Assembly: GCF_004137855.1 (NCBI RefSeq)
Contig: NZ_QBKB01000002.1
Coordinates: 615,327 to 679,326 of the forward strand
Direction: 5' to 3'
Origin: Methanohalophilus profundi
GTDB lineage: Archaea; Halobacteriota; Methanosarcinia; Methanosarcinales; Methanosarcinaceae
DNA length: 64,000 nt
Below the pieces are notes generated by a model. It searched no databases. It was not told the DNA's origin and worked only from the letters and a program-made list of their open reading frames with translations. The position numbers and the translations under genes are program-made. Of the stretch, positions 20,688 to 30,293 are shown in pieces. The number at the start of each line of letters is the position of its first letter. The stretch's first letter is position 1.

Positions 20688-22205
20688 TCACTTCTTTTTA
20701 CTGGAGGAGATACTTGAAACCAGGCTGACAGCACTGATTGTTTCTTTTTCCTTATATGCCTCGTTTCTAGAGTAGAACCACATTGGCAGATAAGATGCCA
20801 GTACTATGAATCCTATCCAGGTTGAAGTCCATCCGACTTCAAGACTGTTAAGATAAACAACACCCACAAGACATAGGGGGATGTTGAATATACCAAAGAG
20901 CAATGCAATGTTCTTCCAACCTGTAGGTGCCTTGAAAGGCCTGTCTAGTGCGGCCATTTCAGGATTAAGCTTGGCTTTCACATAGGCAAACAGACTGATA
21001 CCGTTTGCACATGTGTAACCAATAGCAGATGCTGCAAGGATTGCAGTAGGTGTGCCCATGGATATCAACAGCAGGTTGAAAAGACCGATTACTACCATTG
21101 CCACAATGGGGGTACCGGAGGAATTTAGTTTACCGAAAATTTTTGGCAGGTTTCCTTCAGTTGCCATTGAGTGCATTGCCCTGGCAGAACCAAGGTAAGC
21201 AGTCTGAATGATAAGCACCATTGCTGCTATCAACATGACAATTGCAACCACTGCACCGGCAGATCCAAACGCAGCCTGTGCTACAGGGATCATTGGGGAT
21301 ATTGGTTGTGCAATTGTACCTTCAACACCGAGAACTCCTATTACTGCTGCCTGTACAAGTACGAAAGAGAAGAAACATACTACACCACAGACAAACAGAG
21401 CTTTTGGTACGTCAGATCCCGGATTCTTGTATTCAGGGCCATAGATAGCCGCTGTTTCCCAGGCACAAGCACTCCACTGGGCCATTGCAAACAGACCTAA
21501 GAGTATCAAGATATGATGAGCATCCCATGCCCAATCTGCTGGAAGCCACTGGCTTGTGATATTAGACATTACCACATCACCGGTTGCAAAGGGTGCCAGA
21601 GTTATGACAATAAGGGGCAACAATGAGAGGGCCGCCAGAATATAACCTACAAGTGCTCCACCTTCAAGACCACGATAGTTTGCAAGGATGAGTCCACCAA
21701 AAATCACAACACCGGCTATCAGAGAAAGCTGATATTGAGTAAACATTTCCGCCATTATGGGGAAGAGATTATAAATGTAACCACCTACAAGGATGGCAAA
21801 TATCGCAAGTACAGGGTTCCATGCAAACCAGTAACTCCAGGCACTGAAACCGCCTATCAGTTTACTTTTGTCGTATTTACCTTTATAGTCTTTTGTCTTA
21901 AACACATTTTGTGCAAATCCGGGTAGACCCGATGCATGGGGAAAAGCTGTTGCAAGTTCACCATAAGCAAGGTTTTGCATGAAACCCTGGAATACAGAAA
22001 GACCCCAAACAATTATTGCAGCTGATGATACCCACATAGGGAAATATCCCAGAGAAGGCAGGATCAACAGCGGGACACCAAGTGCGATGGCAAGTCCCTG
22101 TTTCCAGTTAATAGTACGTTCCAGTTCACTGGCATCGCACACGACTTTACTACATTGTTCCGCATGATGCAGGTCGATTCCTGCACCACCTTTTTCTTCA
22201 CTCAT
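20688..22205 (-). CDS. APC-family permease, probable dimethylamine transporter
   Basis: A roughly 505-residue amino acid/polyamine/organocation permease with about twelve hydrophobic segments. Family features include the TM1 region LAIALGVPLLILPSLGYF and the conserved ACAWETAAIYGPEYKNPGSDVPKAL stretch. It is immediately downstream of mtbB on the same strand, and methanogen methylamine operons often contain such permeases, so dimethylamine uptake is a reasonable inference but unproven. I start at the ATG 22205; an in-frame GTG lies 12 bases upstream. Confidence 0.85.
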   Translation of the reverse strand: MSEEKGGAGIDLHHAEQCSKVVCDASELERTINWKQGLAIALGVPLLILPSLGYFPMWVSSAAIIVWGLSVFQGFMQNLAYGELATAFPHASGLPGFAQNVFKTKDYKGKYDKSKLIGGFSAWSYWFAWNPVLAIFAILVGGYIYNLFPIMAEMFTQYQLSLIAGVVIFGGLILANYRGLEGGALVGYILAALSLLPLIVITLAPFATGDVVMSNITSQWLPADWAWDAHHILILLGLFAMAQWSACAWETAAIYGPEYKNPGSDVPKALFVCGVVCFFSFVLVQAAVIGVLGVEGTIAQPISPMIPVAQAAFGSAGAVVAIVMLIAAMVLIIQTAYLGSARAMHSMATEGNLPKIFGKLNSSGTPIVAMVVIGLFNLLLISMGTPTAILAASAIGYTCANGISLFAYVKAKLNPEMAALDRPFKAPTGWKNIALLFGIFNIPLCLVGVVYLNSLEVGWTSTWIGFIVLASYLPMWFYSRNEAYKEKETISAVSLVSSISSSKKK

Positions 22206-22285
22206 AAGAAACACCACACTCCTTTTTATTGAAATGTATTATAAAGATAATAAATTAAAACCGGGAAACTCCCCGGCCTTTAAAT

Positions 22286-23669
22286 TTAGCCTGTGATTTC
22301 CCTGAATCTGTCACAGCAATTGATATTGACATCCAGAAGTTTCTCAATATTCATCTTGGATGCGAACGGATGTAAGTACACCAATATCAAGTTCCTCACG
22401 GATTTCCCTCATGACATATTCGTCACCCAGGTCAATTGCTTCAACACCGAGTTTCCTGGCAACATAGTCCTTGGCTTCATTTATGCGCATGTTCTCGGAG
22501 AACTCCATTCTTGCAACAAGGTCACCTGCTGCACGCATACCTGTAAGACCGGATGCCATAATGTGTGAGATTGGCATACCGACTGGGTCGCCAACTCCTA
22601 TCTAAACACCATCTACACCTGCAACTTCTACCATTGCCTTGCTGGCACGGGTTACTGCATCGATTGGTGGAGTCTCGAACATTGGGATACCGCCGACACC
22701 CATACCCATATTTACATGGCAGGGAATGTTTGAAGCTGAAACAGTTGCTTTGGTGAAAGTTACTGAACGAGCAAGGTTCCATGCGGAGGATTTGCTGGTG
22801 TTGGTGTTGCAGACCGGACCGAACACATTTGCACCGGCTTCCTCTGCAAGAGGTACCTGCTCATGTGGCCAGAGGCCTGCAAGAACATTACCTTCGAACT
22901 CAAGTTCGCCGTGCATACCAAGAGTACATTCTCCGGCCATTCCTGCTTCGATGTAGATATCGGGGAATTCTTCCCTGAGCGCCTTGATAGAATAAAGGGA
23001 AGCATAAAAATCACCATCTCCAGCTGCACCGATAGTATCAAAGTTGACACCGTCACAGCCTACTTTCTGCAGGTGCTGCATGATCCAGGTCATGTCACGG
23101 GTTGCATGGTCACCGGCATGCTCGATGGATTCACGGGCCTCATTGATCTTGAAAGCCTTCAGGAGGTCACCAGGGTTTTCGAATGGACCATCTGGTGTAT
23201 AATAGAGACCCAGGTTTGGCATTGCACCATAGAGAAGGGGGATAGTCATGTTTTCCTGACAGACTTCCATAGCCTGCTGTTCCTGAGCAATGACCGGTTT
23301 GACTGGTTTAAAACTGTAATCGATATGACCCAGTTCCATTGTGTCAGCACCAAAGCCTCTCTCGTGCATCATACAGCCAGTAAGACGACTTGCAGGAATT
23401 CCGACACCACTGTTACCCTGATCACCATCGATCCTGAGGGTACCAATGTCGTGGGTAACCGGCACTTGCATACCTGGTTCGACACTTACAATGCGGTTGG
23501 AATCCATAATGATATCTGCGAGTTTGTCAAGTTCATCCCCGGAAAGTTCAGGAATGTCACCAAGGTCTGCTGCATCTGCACTACCTTCACGGAGGTCTGC
23601 AATGATCTGCTCCCTGGTCATGGAGATACGCTCGCCATCTCCCATTCTTAAGATATATTCATTTGCCAT
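22286..23669 (-). CDS. mtbB: Dimethylamine:corrinoid methyltransferase MtbB with pyrrolysine; 3'-end lesion
   Basis: Moves a methyl group from dimethylamine to the corrinoid protein MtbC. Residues 1-355 match MtbB ([62 protein letters not shown]). Codon 356 is TAG (22604-22602), the pyrrolysine position, and the frame goes on with [17 protein letters not shown] to GVLTSV. There the frame breaks near 22362-22368. The expected family end, [15 protein letters not shown] to the TAA at 22286, is in another frame, and by comparison with the remembered family a short segment seems to be missing. The gene may be damaged or the sequence wrong. Confidence 0.93.
22602..22604 (-). other. Pyrrolysine (amber) codon of mtbB
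   Basis: TAG on the minus strand between GVDGV and IGVGDP. This is the known pyrrolysine site context of dimethylamine methyltransferases and directly shows that the organism decodes UAG as pyrrolysine. Confidence 0.92.
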
Positions 23670-23680
23670 AAATAATCACC

Positions 23681-24319
23681 TTATAAGAGAAGTTCCTTTG
23701 CTTTGCTTACAGCTTCAGTTGCATTTTCTGCATAGCAGTCTGCACCGATCTTTTTGGCCCATGAGTTGGTTGCAGGGGCACCGCCTACCATAACTTTTAC
23801 CTTGTCACGGAGACCTTCTTCTTCGAGGGCTTCGATTACTTCCTTCTGGCCCGGGAGAGTGGTGGTCATAAGTGCGGAAACACCGACCATATTTGCGTCT
23901 GTTTCCTTGATCTTGGCAATGAAATCTGCTACAGGTGCATCACGACCAATGTCATGAACTTCGAATCCTGCTGTCTGGAGCATGGTAGATACAATGGTTT
24001 TGCCAATGTCATGGACATCTCCTTCTACGGTACCATTGACAATTACACTGGCAGCCTTATCGGATGATTCAGGCATATCGCCTTTAAGTTCATCCACACC
24101 GGCCTGCATGGCTTCTGCAGCCATCATGACATGTGGAAGGAATAATTTACCCCTTTCAAAAAGGGTACCGACTTCGTTCATACCTGCTGCAAGACCATTC
24201 TCAATGATGTCGGGAGCCTCGAGTTCACCACGGGCTTTTTCGACAGCAGCAAGAACCTGGTCTTTCTTGCAACTTACAATAGCGTCAGACAATTCTTTGT
24301 ATAATTCTTCTTTTGTCGT
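23681..24319 (-). CDS. mtbC: Dimethylamine corrinoid protein MtbC
   Basis: The cobalamin-carrying protein methylated by MtbB. An N-terminal helical cap (IIENGLAAGMNEVGTLFERGKLFLPHVMMAAEAM) is followed by the B12 domain with the cobalt-ligand motif GDVHDIGKTIV and GVSALMTTTLPG, ending VMVGGAPATNSWAKKIGADCYAEN. The start is odd. A strong GGAGG (24328-24332) is eight bases before an ACG at 24319, giving TKEELYKELSDAIV; there is no ATG or GTG there. The first TTG (24292) is far from the GGAGG. ACG initiation, or an ATG misread, is likely. mtbB follows 11 bases after the stop. Confidence 0.92.
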   Translation of the reverse strand, partial: TTKEELYKELSDAIVSCKKDQVLAAVEKARGELEAPDIIENGLAAGMNEVGTLFERGKLFLPHVMMAAEAMQAGVDELKGDMPESSDKAASVIVNGTVEGDVHDIGKTIVSTMLQTAGFEVHDIGRDAPVADFIAKIKETDANMVGVSALMTTTLPGQKEVIEALEEEGLRDKVKVMVGGAPATNSWAKKIGADCYAENATEAVSKAKELLL

Positions 24320-24355
24320 TGTTACAACCTCCTTTCCATAGAGATCCTGAGACCA

Positions 24356-24408
24356 CCGATTTGATCGGTTTACTCACATGAAAAATAAGATATGAATTGT
24401 ATATAGCC
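24356..24408 (-). promoter_or_regulatory. Probable mtbC promoter and leader palindrome
   Basis: On the minus strand GGCTATATAC (24408-24399) resembles an archaeal TATA box about 80 bases before mtbC. Downstream, CCGAT-TTG-ATCGG (24356-24368) is a perfect 5-base inverted repeat that could be an operator or leader hairpin. The divergent regulator gene starts 240 bases away and has its own TATA-like GGTATAAATA near 24551-24560 on the plus strand. Confidence 0.5.
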
Positions 24409-24606
24409 TAAATTGCATCGAATTTGCGAAAGATAAATGAATGAGCAAACTCTATGAGGTTTGTCAAGAGACACAAGTAATTACCAGTGATATGGGAAAT
24501 TATAACGGTTTTAAAATACATAACCTCGTTTTAATAGACCTTGTTCTGAAATGGTATAAATAATATAAAAAAAGAAGTTTAAACCCCTTAACTAAAAGGT
24601 GAATGT

Positions 24607-25386
24607 ATGCAATCATCATTGAGTGATACTATCTGGCTCTCTGAAAAAAGGAAAAGACTTCTTTTACTGCTAATGGAAGGACCCAGAAATATAGACCAGA
24701 TCAAAACATCCCTTAATGTTACATCCAAAGCAATGATGCCCCAGATAAAAATACTCAGGGAACAAAACCTAATCATTGAAGAGGACAGGGTTTATCAGCT
24801 TTCGGATATAGGAGAAATTATAGTAAAAAATATGGTCCCACTGCTGAGAACCCTGGGAGTCATAGAGGAAAATAATGACTACTGGGCAACCCGGGATCTA
24901 AGCTCAATTCCGGAAGAACTTGATTCACGGCTGGGTGATATAGGGGAATGTATGGTAATAGAGCCGGATATGAACCATCTTTTTGACCTGCCCGAAGAAT
25001 TCAGCAAGAATCTGATCAAGTCCAAAAAAGTAATGACAATAATGGCCTATTTCCATCCTCTTTATCCCGATTTATATTATGAACTGGCAAAAGACGGGGT
25101 TCAAATAGACCTTATACTTACTGAGCCAATTTACAAACGGATGAAAGAAGAACATACTGATAAATTCCGCCACATTGTTGAAAGGGAACATACCAATCTA
25201 TATATTTGCAACGAAGTCAATCTAACATCCGTTGTAACAGATAGGTTCATTTATCTCTGCCTCTTCAATAAGAATGATATGTACGATCACAAGAAAATAA
25301 TGAGTTTTGATGCAAGTGCACTACAATGGGGGACTGAATTATATGAACACTTCCGCCGGAAATCAACTCTGATAGAATGGGATTGA
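24607..25386 (+). CDS. Msr-type transcriptional regulator (winged helix plus DUF1724)
   Basis: A 259-residue archaeal regulator. The N-terminal winged helix (residues about 10-75: LLLLLMEGPRNIDQIKTSL, then VTSKAMMPQIKILREQNLI) is followed by a C-terminal domain of the DUF1724 type (VMTIMAYFHPLYPDLYYEL, then DRFIYLCLFNKNDMYDH), the architecture of the methanol-specific regulators Msr in Methanosarcina. It is divergent from mtbC, so control of the dimethylamine operon is a natural inference. What it senses is unknown. Confidence 0.85.
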   Translation: MQSSLSDTIWLSEKRKRLLLLLMEGPRNIDQIKTSLNVTSKAMMPQIKILREQNLIIEEDRVYQLSDIGEIIVKNMVPLLRTLGVIEENNDYWATRDLSSIPEELDSRLGDIGECMVIEPDMNHLFDLPEEFSKNLIKSKKVMTIMAYFHPLYPDLYYELAKDGVQIDLILTEPIYKRMKEEHTDKFRHIVEREHTNLYICNEVNLTSVVTDRFIYLCLFNKNDMYDHKKIMSFDASALQWGTELYEHFRRKSTLIEWD

Positions 25387-25405
25387 CCAGGACTGACTGA
25401 TTGAA

Positions 25406-27665
25406 ATGACATGGAGAGATGTACCACTAAAATTCAAACTTATGTTTTTTATCCTGACGGGGATACTTGTGGTACTGATTACATCCACTGCAGTGATTAT
25501 TTCAACAGTGACAACCCAGGAAGAGGAACTTGCATACGATCAATCAATACAGAAGGCGAAAAACTATGCCAATATGTTTGATATTGAAATGCGATCAAAT
25601 CAGGCTACTGGACAGGCAATCGCCCATTCCCTTACACAGTACCATTCAGAAAACCGTACCGAAATAAACAATATTTTGTTAAAACTGCTGGAAGAAAATC
25701 CTGACTTGCTGGGAACCTATGTCTGTTATGAACCTAATACATTTGATGGGATGGATAGTAGTTATGTAAACACAACCGGCCATGATGAAACCGGGAGATT
25801 TATTCCCTACTGGAACAGGATACCGGGAAATATAACACTTGACCCATTACTTGATTATGAAACGTCCGGATACTACCAGCTGCCAAAGAAACTAAAGCGG
25901 GATATCGTTACTGAACCCTATTACTATGAAGGTGTATTCATTGTAAGTTATGTCACACCCATAATAAGAGAGGGCGAGTTTATTGGCATTGGGGGTGTCG
26001 ATGTCTCCCTGAATCATCTGAATGATGTAGTAAACAAGGTAAAATCCTTTGATACCGGCCATGCAATTATGACCGGAAATACCGGGATTCTCATCTCCCA
26101 CCCTACAAATGAAGAACTGGTGGGAGAAAAAACCCTCTATGACTACGATGTGCCAGAAATTACACGCATGGCTGATGAAATAAAACTCGGCAAAAGCGGC
26201 TATATAGAAACAATAGATCCCATCACCGGCAAAGATGTGGTTATGTTCTATGAACCAATAAAAACTTCAAATTTTGCATTTATCCTGGTAGTACCAAAGG
26301 ATGAAATGCTTGCAGGAGTAACAGACCTCAGGAATAGGTTACTTTTGATTTCCTCAATATCATTGATATTCATGGGAGCTGTTGCAATCCTGATTACCAG
26401 ATCGGTGACAGGCCCGATAAATGAAATAGTGAACGACTTTAAGAATATATCTGATGCTGCGATCGGAGGTAAACTTGATGAAAGGGCCGAAACAGACGTG
26501 GATATTGATTTCCGGGAAATACCTGAAGGATTGAATGATATACTCAATGCTCTTGAGAATGCCAGTCAGTTACGAGAAGAGATGGAAAAGGTTGTCAACA
26601 ACAGCCCGGTAATTGTTTTTAAATGGAAAGCAGAAAAGAACTGGCCTGTTGAAGTTGTATCAAAGAATATATCCCAGTTTGGATATTCTCCGGAAGATTT
26701 CGGACCGAATGGCCTTGGTTATGGAGATATTATACATCCGGATGACCTGCCCGAGGTTGAGGCAAAACTGGGAGAAATATGCTCCGGTCAGGAAACCCAA
26801 TTCAATATAGAGTACAGGATACTGACAAAAGACGGTGAAACCCGATGGGTTGATGAGCGTACCTTCATTCAGAGGGAGCAACGCGAAATCATACATCATA
26901 TGATTAATAAAGATAATGACATCAACAGCCATGTTTCTGACCTGGAAGGTAAATGCCACGATGTGAAATATCTCCAGGGCGTAATCGTGAATATCGATGA
27001 AAGGAAACAAGCTGAAGAAGCCCTTCTTAAAATTGAAGATATACGAAAAAAAGAAATACACCACAGGATAAAGAATAATCTTCAGGTTATATCCACACTA
27101 TTGTACCTTGAATCTGAAAAATTCAGGGACGAGGACGTGCTGGATGCTTTCAACAATAGCAGGGACAGAGTTCGCACAATGGCTCTTGTACATGAGAAAC
27201 TTTACCAGTCAAAGGACATGGAGAGCATCGATTTTGCAGACTATAGCAAAAATCTTATCAATTATCTATCCCAATCCTATGTACTGGAAAAAAAGTGAAG
27301 TCGATATAAAAATTAATGTGGAAAACATATTTTTGGGAATGGATACAGCCGTTCCACTCGGAATAATTATTAATGAACTTGTATCCAATTCATTAAAGTA
27401 TGCTTTTGATAAAGGTAAAGGCACCATAACAATCGAGCTTCAAAAAATAAATGATCATCACAAACTGGTTGTCAGTGACGATGGTATCGGAATGAAGGGT
27501 GAAATTGATTTTGAAGATACAGATTCCCTTGGCCTTTTGCTTGTCCATACACTCGCAGAACAGATAAATGCAACAATCGAAATAGACACATCAAAAGGCA
27601 CAAGATTTGAAATTGTTTTCCAGGAAAAAAATAAAGAAATAACAGAGGGTGAAGATGTCAGGTGA
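25406..27665 (+). CDS. Membrane sensor histidine kinase (dCache-HAMP-PAS-HisKA_2), frameshifted
   Basis: A roughly 750-residue sensor. It has a first membrane helix at residues 12-35, a large extracellular Cache domain (GTYVCYEPNTFDGMDSSY, then IGIGGVDVSLNHLND), a second helix near 300-325 and a HAMP region. A PAS domain follows (NNSPVIVFKWKAEKNWPVE), then HHRIKNNLQVISTLLYLES, which carries the phospho-accepting His. Seven A at 27288-27294 break the frame; six give YVLEKSEVDIKIN and the ATPase domain (NELVSNSLKYAF, DDGIGM). The partner response regulator overlaps its end. It is downstream of the Msr-type regulator. Confidence 0.85.
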
Positions 27666-28050
27666 AAAAATTCTCGTGGTAGAAGATGAAAATATAGTAG
27701 CCCTTGGCATAAAAAAAATGCTTAAAGGTATGGGTTTCAGGGTGCCCAGCATAGCGGCTTCAGGTGAAGAAGCTATACAAAAAGCTGAAATAACTTTTCC
27801 GGACCTTGTACTTATGGATATAATGCTGAAAGGTAAAATTGATGGAATTGAAGCGGCTGAAAAGATATATGGAACCATGGACATCCCTGTTGTATACCTT
27901 ACAGCTTATTCGGATGATAAAATACTTGAAAGGGCAAAAAGAACAAAAACCTACGGCTATCTTATAAAGCCCTTTGAGGAAAACACCCTGCAAAATACTA
28001 TAAAATTAGCTCTGGACAACTACAGGAAAGAAAAAGAAAAAAAAGAGTGA
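27655..28050 (+). CDS. Single-domain response regulator (CheY-like)
   Basis: A 131-residue receiver domain without an output domain. It has the acidic pocket VVEDENIV, the phospho-acceptor Asp in PDLVLMDIML, and the switch residues VVYLTAYSDD and YGYLIKPFEE. A lysine-rich tail follows. The ATG at 27655 overlaps the histidine kinase stop by 11 bases, so the pair is co-translated. An upstream in-frame GTG at 27649 is a weaker start. Confidence 0.92.
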   Translation: MSGEKILVVEDENIVALGIKKMLKGMGFRVPSIAASGEEAIQKAEITFPDLVLMDIMLKGKIDGIEAAEKIYGTMDIPVVYLTAYSDDKILERAKRTKTYGYLIKPFEENTLQNTIKLALDNYRKEKEKKE

Positions 28051-28056
28051 AAATAT

Positions 28057-28203
28057 TTATTTGAATTCAGTATAGCCACACTTTCCACAGGTCAACCTGT
28101 CCTTATGTTCGGCAAGGAATACACCTTCACCACAGCGAGGACAGAACTGCCTGGTACGTTCGATATTATCGCCGTCTACTTTATAATACTCTTTTACAGC
28201 CAT
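28057..28203 (-). CDS. rps27ae: Small ribosomal subunit protein eS31 (S27ae)
   Basis: A 48-residue zinc-ribbon ribosomal protein with two CxxC pairs, [10 protein letters not shown] and [11 protein letters not shown], preceded by a lysine/tyrosine-rich N-terminus ([11 protein letters not shown]). The ATG is at 28203 and the TAA at 28057. It lies nine bases downstream of rps24e in the classic archaeal order. Confidence 0.93.
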   Translation of the reverse strand: MAVKEYYKVDGDNIERTRQFCPRCGEGVFLAEHKDRLTCGKCGYTEFK

Positions 28204-28212
28204 ATAACCACC

Positions 28213-28512
28213 TTATTCTTCACTTGCTTCAGGTTCTGGGAGCTCATTTCTTTTGAGGCTATATTCCTTTTCAACTTCTTTCATGCGGGACGCATCTTCA
28301 TAGATCCTGGCATAACCGGATAATTCCTGTTTACCGAACATGTTTCTCATGTCCTGGACTATAATAAGTTCAATAGGCACATTCAGCATGGCTGCAAGTT
28401 TTGATTTTACATCATTCCTTGCAGGTGTTGGTCCCTCAAAAGTCACATTGAACTTCAGTTCCTTTCTGTTTAGAAGAGTGTTGTTCTTCTCTTCAATTAT
28501 GCTGATATCCAT
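28213..28512 (-). CDS. rps24e: Small ribosomal subunit protein eS24
   Basis: A ribosomal protein of 99 residues. MDISIIEEKNNTLLNRKEL at the start, then FEGPTPARNDVKSKLAAMLN and GYARIYEDASRMKEVEKEY, are family hallmarks. I chose the ATG at 28512, which has GGAGG just upstream; the longer frame to 28575 would overlap the upstream gene deeply. It overlaps the end of the dephospho-CoA kinase gene by 20 bases. Confidence 0.94.
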   Translation of the reverse strand: MDISIIEEKNNTLLNRKELKFNVTFEGPTPARNDVKSKLAAMLNVPIELIIVQDMRNMFGKQELSGYARIYEDASRMKEVEKEYSLKRNELPEPEASEE

Positions 28513-29083
28513 ACAACTTCCTCCACATAGTGTATAATTGTTCTTTACAATGCTGTTGATCAATGATCTTGTCAATTAGTTCTGTCATCTCTTCCTTTTT
28601 GGAAGCAGTAATTCGGACAAACATCATACCTTCACCAGGTTGTCCATAGAGAACGACGGATCCTACAGGGGCCATCATTATTGCAGGAAGAGATGCAAGA
28701 TCCTCTTCTCCCTGCACAAATATCCTGACTCGCCGATTTGAATCTAGTGCTTCCGCAAGTGCATCCACCAGTTCTTCTGTAATTGAACCGGCGGGATTAT
28801 TTACAACCAGTTCCTTGAAACCTGATTGTTTTGTACCTGTGATCATCTGCTCACAAGCAGGTTGGCGATGAGTTTTGTCATCGATTACAAGTATATCTGG
28901 AATAATATTCGATTTGAGCAAGTGGAACGTAGTAACATCACCTACAGATATAAGTTTTATGGGGTCATCAAGATCCCTTGATACTTTTCCAATGTTTTCT
29001 TCGGCGGATCCTTTATAGAGGACTCCAAATTTCTTACGCAACAAAGGACGCAGGGATGCGGGTATCGAAATCGTTCCACCCAA
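28493..29083 (-). CDS. GTP-dependent dephospho-CoA kinase (DUF359)
   Basis: The last step of CoA synthesis in archaea: phosphorylation of dephospho-CoA with GTP. It is 196 residues of the former DUF359 family, with LISVGDVTTFHLL, DILVIDDKTHRQPA, VNNPAGSITEEL and FVQGEEDLASLPAI as recognisable blocks. It starts with TTG at 29083, overlapping the spt4 stop. With the ligase, kinase and CoaBC genes near 4-9 kb, the window encodes most of the archaeal CoA pathway. Confidence 0.92.
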   Translation of the reverse strand: MGGTISIPASLRPLLRKKFGVLYKGSAEENIGKVSRDLDDPIKLISVGDVTTFHLLKSNIIPDILVIDDKTHRQPACEQMITGTKQSGFKELVVNNPAGSITEELVDALAEALDSNRRVRIFVQGEEDLASLPAIMMAPVGSVVLYGQPGEGMMFVRITASKKEEMTELIDKIIDQQHCKEQLYTMWRKLYGYQHN

Positions 29084-29084
29084 A

Positions 29085-29270
29085 TTACCGCACCTTCAAA
29101 GCATATTTGTCAGGAATCGTAACCCCTATCTTTTTTGCGATTTCGGACTTTTCAGGGTCCACTATAACCAAAAGTCCGCTCCAATCGTTACTAAGGTTAG
29201 TGGTGCCACAAACAGGACATTCCTGACCTGCAACAAGCCTGTGACAATCCATGCAAACAGATTCAACCAT
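29085..29270 (-). CDS. spt4: Transcription elongation factor Spt4 (RpoE'')
   Basis: A 61-residue zinc-ribbon protein with the CxxC pairs ESVCMDCHRLV and QECPVCGTTNLS, then SNDWSGLLVIVDPEKSEIAKKI, which is diagnostic of Spt4. It forms the processivity factor with Spt5. It sits 15 bases after rpoE1 on the same strand. Confidence 0.95.
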   Translation of the reverse strand: MVESVCMDCHRLVAGQECPVCGTTNLSNDWSGLLVIVDPEKSEIAKKIGVTIPDKYALKVR

Positions 29271-29285
29271 AACTAGAACTCCTGA

Positions 29286-29849
29286 TTATTTATTTGCTAC
29301 AGTGGGTTTTCTCTGTTCATCGAGCCATTCCAGCTTGCCCAGAGCAGGTTGTCGCATTGTCAGACCGATCTTACTGTCACGTGGCTCCCTTTCATTAATA
29401 CTAACAGCCACTATACGAGCCCTTACGCGATCGCCTTCAGAAAGAGCTTTACTTACGTTCTTACTGACCAGCCTTCCATTCTTTCCATCATAGGACATGA
29501 AATCGTCTGTGATCTGGCTAACATGCAGAAGACCGTCCATTGCCCCTATGCTGACAAAAGCTCCAAATTCAACGGTTTCAACAACTTCACCTTCGATTAC
29601 TTCCTGCAGCGTCGGTATGAACATGATCGCTTCAAAAGTAACATCATAATAGACTGCGCCATCTCCTACAAGAATATGACCTTCACCTATCTCATCAATA
29701 TCAGTGATAGCTACAACAGAGCCGATCTTTTTATCAACTCGCCCTTCAAGTTTATTCTTGAGAGCATTTTTGACACTGACCCTTACATCATCGGCAAGGA
29801 GACTGGGAGCGACCCGAACTGTATCAACAAGCTTCATCCTCTTGTACAT
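29286..29849 (-). CDS. rpo7: RNA polymerase subunit Rpo7 (RpoE')
   Basis: The stalk subunit E' of archaeal RNA polymerase, 187 residues. The N-terminal RNP-like domain (MYKRMKLVDTVRVAPSL) is followed by an S1 RNA-binding domain (GEVVETVEFGAFVSIGAMDGLLHVS). It is co-directional with aif2g, the PIN gene and spt4, in an order widely conserved in archaea. Confidence 0.95.
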   Translation of the reverse strand: MYKRMKLVDTVRVAPSLLADDVRVSVKNALKNKLEGRVDKKIGSVVAITDIDEIGEGHILVGDGAVYYDVTFEAIMFIPTLQEVIEGEVVETVEFGAFVSIGAMDGLLHVSQITDDFMSYDGKNGRLVSKNVSKALSEGDRVRARIVAVSINEREPRDSKIGLTMRQPALGKLEWLDEQRKPTVANK

Positions 29850-29927
29850 ATAATTATCTCCGCAATATCATTATATAAGAATACCAGAACTTCTCATCCC
29901 TTATAAACCATTGTGCTATTATCCAGA

Positions 29928-30293
29928 TTACAGGAAATCAAGTTTGTTCTTTTGCCTCAGCCTTACAATCGGTATTTCCTTTTCTTTCAATCTTTGCTGT
30001 AATCCAATATCATTGGTCAATACAGCTGCATCATAAACGGGTGCAAGGCGGACAATAACATCATCCGCAAATCCCTCTCCTTCTATAATATCACATCTTT
30101 CAGATAATGAAATAGCTAATTTCGCAGCCATTTTATCCTTACCCCGACAACGTCTTACAAGGCCATCAAGTTCGTGCAGGATCGCTGTGGGAAGAAGGAA
30201 TTGATCAAAACCCAGTCTCCTGAGTTCTGCGAATATGTCCACACCAAATTGTGCTGGAAGCATTATCCCGTTTGTGTCAATGATAACTTTCAA
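29928..30293 (-). CDS. PIN-domain nuclease-like protein (Fcf1/rRNA-processing type)
   Basis: A 121-residue PIN domain. The acidic active-site residues are visible in [26 protein letters not shown], and [14 protein letters not shown]. It overlaps the aif2g stop by four bases and precedes rpo7. This linkage to translation genes suggests an RNA-processing role rather than a toxin, and no antitoxin gene is present. Confidence 0.88.
   Translation of the reverse strand: MKVIIDTNGIMLPAQFGVDIFAELRRLGFDQFLLPTAILHELDGLVRRCRGKDKMAAKLAISLSERCDIIEGEGFADDVIVRLAPVYDAAVLTNDIGLQQRLKEKEIPIVRLRQKNKLDFL

Noticed and set aside
27288-27294. Programmed frameshift in the histidine kinase
   Set aside because: A7 could be a slippery site, but the same kind of break appears in many unrelated genes, so error is simpler.
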